NCBI GenBank assembly: GCA_023386675.1
Contig: JAEWJG010000265.1
Coordinates: 1-10,876 of the forward strand
Length of the DNA: 10,876 nt
Origin: Actinomycetes bacterium
Lineage (GTDB): Bacteria > Actinomycetota > Actinomycetes > Actinomycetales > Microbacteriaceae
Direction: 5' to 3'
Positions 6,343 to 10,876 of this stretch are shown in pieces; the first letter of the stretch is position 1; each line of letters opens with the position of its first letter. A program made the position numbers and the translations under genes. The notes under the pieces were generated by a model. That model had not been told where the DNA came from, did no database searches, and worked only from the letters and a program-made list of their open reading frames with translations.

Positions 6343-7083
6343 GTGGGCGGCGTCGGTCAGATCGTCTTCAGCGGCCAGCTCCTGCTGGCCCTCCCGATCG
6401 CACTCCTCGCGGGACTGGTCTCGTTCGCGTCACCCTGCGTCCTGCCGCTCGTGCCCGGCTACCTGGCGTACGTCGGCGGTATCAGCGACCCGGGGGCGAA
6501 GCGCGACCGGTCGCGGCTGCTCACGGGTGTCGCCCTCTTCATCCTCGGTTTCGCCATCGTCTTCGTCGCGTACGGGGCGGCTTTCGGCGCACTCGGCTAT
6601 TGGCTCGTGCGCTGGCAGGACGTCGTGGTCCGCATCCTGGGCGGCCTCGTCATCGTGATGGGCCTGGTCTTCATCGGCCAGTTCTCGTTCCTGCAGCGGA
6701 CCATCAAGCCGACGTGGCGGCCGGCAACCGGGCTGATCGGCGCGCCTCTGCTCGGCATCGTGTTCGGGCTGGGATGGACCCCGTGCATCGGCCCGACGCT
6801 CGCGGCGATCAGCGCGCTCAGCGTCGGGAGCGGTTCCCCGTGGCGCGGCGCACTGCTCGGGCTGTTCTACTGCATCGGCCTCGGCATCCCGTTCCTCCTC
6901 GTGGCCCTCGGGTTCGACTGGGTGGCGGGTTCCGTCGCCTTCCTGAAGCGGCACATCCGGGCCATCAACATCATCGGCGGCGCGCTCCTGGTGGTCATCG
7001 GCATCCTCATGGTGACCGGGCTGTGGAGCGAGCTCATGTCCCAGTTCTTGGCGGTGATCCAAGGTTTTGAGCCGGCCCTCTGA
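6343..7083 (+). CDS. ccdA: cytochrome c biogenesis protein CcdA (DsbD-like transmembrane domain)
   Basis: A 246-residue integral membrane protein of the CcdA/DsbD family with about six transmembrane helices (roughly residues 12-30, 58-80, 94-112, 133-160, 170-190, 208-228). It passes reducing equivalents from cytoplasmic thioredoxin to the external TlpA-like protein. The two reactive cysteines are in conserved contexts: Cys32 in FASPCVLPLVPGY in the first helix and Cys148 in GWTPCIGPTL in the fourth. The length is normal for stand-alone CcdA. The GTG at 6343 begins one base after the preceding stop and leaves a normal short N-terminus; there is no clear ribosome binding site, so expression probably depends on coupling to the upstream gene. 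The 3' end overlaps resB by 17 bp. Confidence 0.94.
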   Translation: MGGVGQIVFSGQLLLALPIALLAGLVSFASPCVLPLVPGYLAYVGGISDPGAKRDRSRLLTGVALFILGFAIVFVAYGAAFGALGYWLVRWQDVVVRILGGLVIVMGLVFIGQFSFLQRTIKPTWRPATGLIGAPLLGIVFGLGWTPCIGPTLAAISALSVGSGSPWRGALLGLFYCIGLGIPFLLVALGFDWVAGSVAFLKRHIRAINIIGGALLVVIGILMVTGLWSELMSQFLAVIQGFEPAL

Positions 7084-8695
7084 TCACATCGACGCAGCTC
7101 CCCCGAGGGAGGATGCGGACGTCAACCAGCCGAAGCTCGGCCCGACGGGCTGGCTCCGCTGGTTCTGGCGGCAGCTCACGAGCATGCGCACGGCGCTGTT
7201 CCTGCTGCTCCTGCTGGCGATCGCCGCGGTCCCCGGATCGCTCGTCCCGCAGCGCAGTTCCGACCCGAACGGCGTCACCAAGTACTTCACCGACAATCCG
7301 TCGCTGGCGCCGGTGCTCGACAAGCTGCAGTTCTTCGACGTCTACACGTCGGTGTGGTTCTCCGCCATCTACCTGCTGCTGTTCGCGTCCCTGATCGGGT
7401 GCATCATCCCGCGCACTACGCACCACTTTCAGGCGATGCGCGCCAAACCGCCGAGGACGCCGGTGCGGCTGGCGCGCATGGCGGGTTTCCAGTCCCGCGT
7501 GCTGCCGGCCGAGCTGAGGACAGCGGGCGCCGATCCGATCCTGACCGCGCGGGACGTTCTGAAGGCGAACCGCTACCGCGTCGCCCTGTATCAGGATGCG
7601 CGGTCCACGTCGGTCTCGGCCGAGCGCGGCTACCTGCGCGAGTCCGGCAACCTCGTCTTCCACATCGCGCTGCTCGGCGTGCTGCTGGCGATCGGCGTGG
7701 GAGGCGGATTCGGCTACACGGGTCAGAAGATCGTGGTCGAGGGTCAGAGCTTCGTGAACAGCCTGCCGTCGTACAACTCGTTCAACCCCGGGCGCTTCTT
7801 CAGCGACGCCTCGCTCGCGCCGTTCTCGATCGCGGTGAACAAGCTGGATGTGCGGTACGAGACGAAGAACCAGGATGCGATCGGGACTCCGCTCGACTAC
7901 ACGGCGCACGTGACGACGACCGGTCCCGGCGACGCGACGGACGACACCACCATCAAGGTGAACGAGCCGCTGGCGATCGGCGGCACGAACGTCTACCTGC
8001 TCGGCAACGGGTACGCGCCGACGATCACCGTGAAGGACACCTCCGGGAAGGTCGTCTTCAGCGACTCGGTGCCGTTCATCCCGCAGGCGGACCCGAACCT
8101 CACATCCCTGGGCTTCGTGAAGATTCCTGACGGGCTCAAAGAGCAGGTCGGGATGATCGGCTTCTTCTACCCGACCGTCACGGCGAGCCAGACCGCGCAG
8201 GGTGCCCTGGCATCCAAGTTCCCCGGGCTGAGGGACCCTGTGCTGAGCCTCAACGTCTACGCCGGCGACCTCGGCGTCGACGACGGAGTGCCCCAGTCCG
8301 TGTACAGCCTCAACACGGACACGCTCGAGCAGCTGGCCGGGCCGCCGACCAAGACCAAGGCGCTCGAGCTGAAGCCAGGGCAGACGGTCGAGCTGCCCAA
8401 CGGCCTCGGCACCATCTCCCTCGACGGCGTGAAGCGGTTCGCCACCCTCGAGGTGCATCACGACCCGGCGCAGATCTGGGTGCTGCTGTTCGCGGTGCTC
8501 ATCCTGCTCGGGCTCCTCACGTCGCTCTTCGTCCCGCGCCGCCGGCTCTGGGTGAAGGCGATCGAGAACCCGGACGGATCGCTCACGCTCGAGTACGCGG
8601 GCCTCGCCCGCGGTGAGGATCCGAACCTCCTGGCGGCGGTGACGGCCGTGGCCGATCAGCACACTCGGGCCCTCACCGGCCCTCCGACGACTTAG
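7067..8695 (+). CDS. resB: cytochrome c biogenesis protein ResB (Ccs1)
   Basis: A 542-residue ResB/Ccs1 protein, one half of the System II heme export and cytochrome c synthetase complex with CcsB. The order is a cytoplasmic N-terminus (SDHIDAAPPREDADVNQPKLGP), TM1 about 41-60 (SMRTALFLLLLLAIAAVPGSLVPQR), TM2 about 96-115, TM3 about 195-214 with a conserved His199 in NLVFHIALLG, a large extracytoplasmic domain of about 215-467, and TM4 about 468-488 before the basic VPRRRLW. His464 and His465 just ahead of TM4 are candidates for heme contact. The TTG at 7067 is chosen because the resulting MSRPSDHID start resembles what I recall of relatives; the next in-frame ATG (about 7184) falls just ahead of TM1. 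This start overlaps ccdA by 17 bp, with AAGG only 2 nt away, so coupling is likely. The TAG stop forms the first half of a putative -10 for ccsB. Confidence 0.92.
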   Translation: MSRPSDHIDAAPPREDADVNQPKLGPTGWLRWFWRQLTSMRTALFLLLLLAIAAVPGSLVPQRSSDPNGVTKYFTDNPSLAPVLDKLQFFDVYTSVWFSAIYLLLFASLIGCIIPRTTHHFQAMRAKPPRTPVRLARMAGFQSRVLPAELRTAGADPILTARDVLKANRYRVALYQDARSTSVSAERGYLRESGNLVFHIALLGVLLAIGVGGGFGYTGQKIVVEGQSFVNSLPSYNSFNPGRFFSDASLAPFSIAVNKLDVRYETKNQDAIGTPLDYTAHVTTTGPGDATDDTTIKVNEPLAIGGTNVYLLGNGYAPTITVKDTSGKVVFSDSVPFIPQADPNLTSLGFVKIPDGLKEQVGMIGFFYPTVTASQTAQGALASKFPGLRDPVLSLNVYAGDLGVDDGVPQSVYSLNTDTLEQLAGPPTKTKALELKPGQTVELPNGLGTISLDGVKRFATLEVHHDPAQIWVLLFAVLILLGLLTSLFVPRRRLWVKAIENPDGSLTLEYAGLARGEDPNLLAAVTAVADQHTRALTGPPTT

Positions 8696-8698
8696 GCT
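8693..8698 (+). promoter_or_regulatory. candidate leaderless -10 element of ccsB, overlapping the resB stop
   Basis: TAGGCT ends 6 nt before the GTG at 8705. Its first three bases (8693-8695) are the resB stop codon. The hexamer is identical to the one before aspS. It would give ccsB a second, leaderless transcript inside the operon. No Shine-Dalgarno site is visible between resB and ccsB. Confidence 0.5.
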
Positions 8699-8704
8699 GG
8701 GATC

Positions 8705-9772
8705 GTGACCGAAACCTTGGCTCAACTGTCGACCGTGTTCCTGTACGCGGCGATGGGACTCTACGCGGCGGCGTTCATCGCCTTCGCGCTCGATCTCGCC
8801 CGGCGCGGCGCGCGAGCGACCGCTGTCGAGGCCGCCGTGGTCCCGAGTGCGGTGGCACGCCGCGCAGAGGTCGCGACACCCGTCGGCGCTCCCGCCGCCT
8901 CAGTGATCGGCGGCACGCCGCCCGAGCCGACGCCGCCTCCGTCGTCGGCACTCGGCCGGCTGTCCTCCCGTATCAGCACTCGCGTCGAGGACGACGTGAT
9001 GAACGGCACCGGGGGAGGCGCCTCCCTGAAGTGGGCGTTCGTACTCACCACGATCGGGTTCGCGTTCCACCTCGTGGCGGTGGTCCTGCGCGGCATCGCA
9101 GCGGACCGTGTGCCCTGGGCCAACATGTGGGAGTTCTCGATGACGGGCACGCTCGTCATCATCGGAGTCTTCCTGATCGCCAACCTGAAGTGGCCGATCA
9201 CGTACGTCGGCACCTTCGTCCTCGGACTCGTCCTGGTGCTGCAGGGGATCGCGCTGCTGCGGTACTACGTCCCGGTGGTCCCGTTGCAGCCGGCGCTGCA
9301 GTCGTACTGGCTCGTCATCCACATCGTCGTGGCCGTGCTGGGCACGGCGTTCTTCGCGCTCGGGTTCGCTTTGTCGGGATTGCAGCTGCTCCAGTACCGG
9401 CGGGAACGGCAGGTCGCGGAGTCGCGGCCGCAGCAGTTCCGGTTCCTGGCGACCCTTCCGAGCTCGGTCGCTCTCGAGAACCTCGCCTACCGGATCAACA
9501 TCGTGGGCTTCATCGCCTGGACGTTCACGCTGATCGCCGGCGCCATCTGGGCCGAGAAGGCGTGGGGGCGGTACTGGGGTTGGGACACCAAGGAAGTCTG
9601 GACGTTCATCATCTGGGTGATCTACGCCGGATACATCCACGCGCGGGCGACGCGCGGCTGGCGCGGGTCGCGTTCGGCGTGGCTGGCAATCATCGGTTTC
9701 GCCGCGGTGCTGTTCAACTTCGGCATCGTCAACGTGTTCTTCCACGGACTGCACGCGTACTCGGGGTTGTGA
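8705..9772 (+). CDS. ccsB: cytochrome c biogenesis protein CcsB/ResC (CcsA-type heme handling protein)
   Basis: A 355-residue polytopic membrane protein of the heme-handling CcmC/CcmF/CcsA family, partner of ResB in System II. TM1 covers about 9-31. It is followed by a low-complexity Ala/Pro-rich linker of about 33-105, then seven or so helices from residue 108 to 345. The external heme-binding WWD motif is clear: WGRYWGWDTKEVW, centred on Trp293-Asp294. Conserved histidines that could ligand heme are His122 (AFHLVAVV), His206 (WLVIHIVVA), His312 (GYIHARAT) and His347 (FFHGLH). NMWEF at 140-144 is also typical. The GTG start is supported by a TAGGCT -10 at a leaderless distance; it lies 9 bp after the resB stop. 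It is the last gene of the cluster, followed 21 bp later by a strong terminator. The function of the linker is unknown; related actinobacterial proteins, as I recall, often have one. Confidence 0.94.
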   Translation: MTETLAQLSTVFLYAAMGLYAAAFIAFALDLARRGARATAVEAAVVPSAVARRAEVATPVGAPAASVIGGTPPEPTPPPSSALGRLSSRISTRVEDDVMNGTGGGASLKWAFVLTTIGFAFHLVAVVLRGIAADRVPWANMWEFSMTGTLVIIGVFLIANLKWPITYVGTFVLGLVLVLQGIALLRYYVPVVPLQPALQSYWLVIHIVVAVLGTAFFALGFALSGLQLLQYRRERQVAESRPQQFRFLATLPSSVALENLAYRINIVGFIAWTFTLIAGAIWAEKAWGRYWGWDTKEVWTFIIWVIYAGYIHARATRGWRGSRSAWLAIIGFAAVLFNFGIVNVFFHGLHAYSGL

Positions 9773-9793
9773 GCGACTCCCACCCGAACGAAA

Positions 9794-9833
9794 AAGAACC
9801 CCCTCGGATCCGAACGGATTCGAGGGGGTTCTT
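9794..9833 (+). terminator. strong intrinsic-type terminator after ccsB
   Basis: A 13-bp perfect stem pairs AAGAACCCCCTCG (9794-9806) with CGAGGGGGTTCTT (9821-9833). The inner bases 9807-9811 and 9816-9820 pair further (one G-U) to leave a GAAC tetraloop, about 18 bp in all. It is followed by the pyrimidine-rich TTCTTCTCGTTT and preceded by an A-rich run, so it could work in both directions. It separates the cytochrome cluster from the rRNA operon. Confidence 0.92.
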
Positions 9834-9926
9834 CTCGTTTCGGGGGACGTGGCGCCGGAACGTATGAGGAAGATCCGCGTGATTCCGCGGAAGTCAAGCA
9901 CGACACGCCCGGGATGTGGGCCGAAT

Positions 9927-9955
9927 TTGCGAGGCCCCGGAGGCCTGCGTAAAGT
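9927..9955 (+). promoter_or_regulatory. candidate rrn promoter, distal
   Basis: TTGCGA (9927-9932), 17-nt spacer, TAAAGT (9950-9955). Both hexamers are close to the sigma-70-type consensus and the spacer is ideal. The spacer holds an AGGCC-N5-GGCCT inverted repeat (9932-9946), which could be an operator or simply a GC-rich coincidence. Confidence 0.5.
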
Positions 9956-10045
9956 ACTTACTTGTCACCCCAAAGGTGCGGGAGAGCGGAAGAGCTCCCC
10001 GGCCTCAAGCGGGACCAAATCCAAAGCCTAGCGGCAATCCTGAAC

Positions 10046-10075
10046 TTGAATAAGTTCGCTTGCTGCGCTTAGGAT
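10046..10075 (+). promoter_or_regulatory. candidate rrn promoter, middle
   Basis: TTGAAT (10046-10051), 18-nt spacer, TAGGAT (10070-10075). The -35 lies within an inverted repeat GAACTT-N4-AAGTTC (10042-10057), a possible regulator site. Confidence 0.5.
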
Positions 10076-10170
10076 TAACACCCCACTCACTGAGCAGGTC
10101 TAACCGGTTCGGTTCGTGCAAATCGGATGTATCCCACGATGGATGAACGAAAGAGCGCGAAACGGCCAAC

Positions 10171-10198
10171 TTGACAAACTGACTGAGAGTGGTAAGGT
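10171..10198 (+). promoter_or_regulatory. main candidate rrn promoter, proximal
   Basis: TTGACA (10171-10176) is the consensus -35; a 16-nt spacer leads to TAAGGT (10193-10198). It lies about 275 bp before the 16S gene, and the boxC-like antitermination element follows about 60 nt downstream, exactly the order expected for a principal rRNA promoter. Confidence 0.75.
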
Positions 10199-10254
10199 AG
10201 AGAAGTTGCCTCGCAGAGACAGCCGGAAGGTTGAAAAGCGAGAGCGTCCGATCC

Positions 10255-10269
10255 TTGAGAACTCAACAG
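10255..10269 (+). promoter_or_regulatory. boxC-like NusA-binding antitermination element in rRNA leader
   Basis: GAACTCAACAG (10259-10269) differs at one base from the mycobacterial rrn boxC RNA (GAACUCAAUAG) known to bind the NusA KH domains. It is part of a TTGAG-AA-CTCAA inverted repeat (10255-10266). The position in the leader fits Nus-factor antitermination of rRNA transcription. I could not identify boxA with confidence. Confidence 0.7.
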
Positions 10270-10279
10270 CGTGCACAAT

Positions 10280-10340
10280 GTCAAATGCCAAATAACCTCG
10301 GCATTGACCTTCTAGACCTTAGTCTAGTGGTCGATGCGAG
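10280..10340 (+). repeat. overlapping, mutually exclusive hairpins in the rRNA leader
   Basis: Hairpin A pairs 10280-10289 with 10300-10308 (GTCAAATGCC with GGCATTGAC, one bulged A). Hairpin B pairs 10301-10309 with 10329-10337 (GCATTGACC with GGTCGATGC, one wobble) and continues through CTAGAC/GTCTAG (10312-10317, 10322-10327) to a CTTA loop. With a bulged G10300 it gains three more pairs (10297-10299 with 10338-10340). Both use 10301-10308, so only one can form. B is the longer. There is no T-run after it, so it is not an ordinary terminator; it could be a processing stem. Confidence 0.6.
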
Positions 10341-10444
10341 ATTCCTTTGGATTAGAAACAGAATGTCAGTAGATATTCGAAACTAGTCAAGACAAACTCG
10401 CAGTACGAAGGCACATTTCCTGCCCGACTCTGCACTATGTTTCC

Positions 10445-10460
10445 CGATCGCTTGCGATCG
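10445..10460 (+). repeat. short hairpin just upstream of mature 16S 5' end
   Basis: CGATCG (10445-10450), loop CTTG, CGATCG (10455-10460), ending about 14 nt before the 16S gene. It may contribute to pre-rRNA folding or processing; the partner strand of the main 16S processing stem lies beyond the window. Confidence 0.5.
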
Positions 10461-10474
10461 TGGAGCTAAACATT

Positions 10475-10876
<402 letters not shown>

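Larger units (their letters stand above)
9834..10474 (+). other. rRNA operon upstream and leader region, no protein gene seen
   Basis: About 640 bp without a credible coding region and with clearly lower GC than the flanking genes in its second half. It contains three candidate promoters (listed separately), a boxC-like element and several inverted repeats. These include CCGCG/CGCGG at 9875-9890, AGGCC/GGCCT at 9932-9946 inside the first promoter spacer, CACC/GGTG at 9966-9978, and GGGAG/CTCCC at 9980-9999. The short frames on both strands here have no recognisable protein features. Confidence 0.8.

Noticed and set aside
4197..7610. 13-bp direct repeat GCGCGGTCCACGT near 4198 (in radC) and near 7598 (in resB)
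   Set aside because: One shared 13-mer is expected by chance in about 11 kb of GC-rich DNA, and both copies are within coding sequence.
7034..8725. Long (563-codon) open frame on the minus strand opposite resB
   Set aside because: It is Arg/Glu/His-rich with no recognisable domain and lies exactly antisense to a clear resB. High GC leaves antisense frames free of stop codons.
9961..10040. tRNA-like stretch with several small hairpins
   Set aside because: No acceptor stem of 7 bp, no GGTTCGA-type T-loop and no sensible anticodon arm; better explained as transcribed rrn leader.
10347..10375. Possible fourth promoter, TTGGAT-N17-TAGATA
   Set aside because: The -10 lacks the final T and the site lies downstream of boxC inside the leader, where a start would bypass the antitermination element.

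Overview
The window is a high-GC actinobacterial chromosome segment, most likely from a Leifsonia-like member of the Microbacteriaceae. Support comes from strong G/C bias at third codon positions, GTG and TTG starts, several apparently leaderless genes, an actinobacterial set of cytochrome c maturation genes, and the actinobacterial-looking 5' part of a 16S rRNA gene. The genus is inferred from memory of 16S signatures and is not certain.

Layout. (1) Positions 1-1569 (+): the 3' end of prpB (2-methylisocitrate lyase) and a complete prpC (2-methylcitrate synthase), two steps of the propionyl-CoA-consuming methylcitrate cycle. (2) 1605-2789 (-): a biosynthetic-type thiolase, convergent with prpC. 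(3) 2854-4176 (+): a short archaeal-type aspartyl-tRNA synthetase, probably non-discriminating. (4) 4106-4864 (-): a RadC-family JAMM protein whose 3' end overlaps aspS in antisense by 71 bp. (5) 4865-5016: a divergent intergenic region with two DnaA-box-like 9-mers. (6) 5017-9772 (+): a tightly packed five-gene cluster: histidine phosphatase, TlpA/ResA-like lipoprotein thioredoxin, CcdA, ResB and CcsB. It encodes a System II cytochrome c biogenesis machine plus a phosphatase that keeps company with it in actinobacteria (as in M. tuberculosis Rv0525-Rv0529). A strong hairpin terminator closes it at 9794-9833. (7) 9834-10474: a roughly 640-bp rRNA upstream and leader region with three candidate sigma-70-type promoters, a NusA-binding boxC-like sequence and several hairpins. 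(8) About 10475 to the end (+): the first ~400 nt of 16S rRNA.

How the genes work together. CcdA carries electrons across the membrane to the TlpA-like thioredoxin, which keeps apocytochrome c CxxCH cysteines reduced. ResB and CcsB form the heme-export and ligation complex. The other genes are housekeeping (AspRS, RadC, rRNA) or carbon metabolism (methylcitrate cycle, thiolase).

This is largely an ordinary core-genome region. I see no phage, IS element, CRISPR array or defence system. The points most worth a second look are regulatory: a recurring TAGNNT-N6-8-start arrangement consistent with leaderless transcription of four genes (in one the -10 contains the stop codon of the gene before it), a pair of DnaA boxes away from any visible origin, and mutually exclusive hairpins in the rRNA leader.
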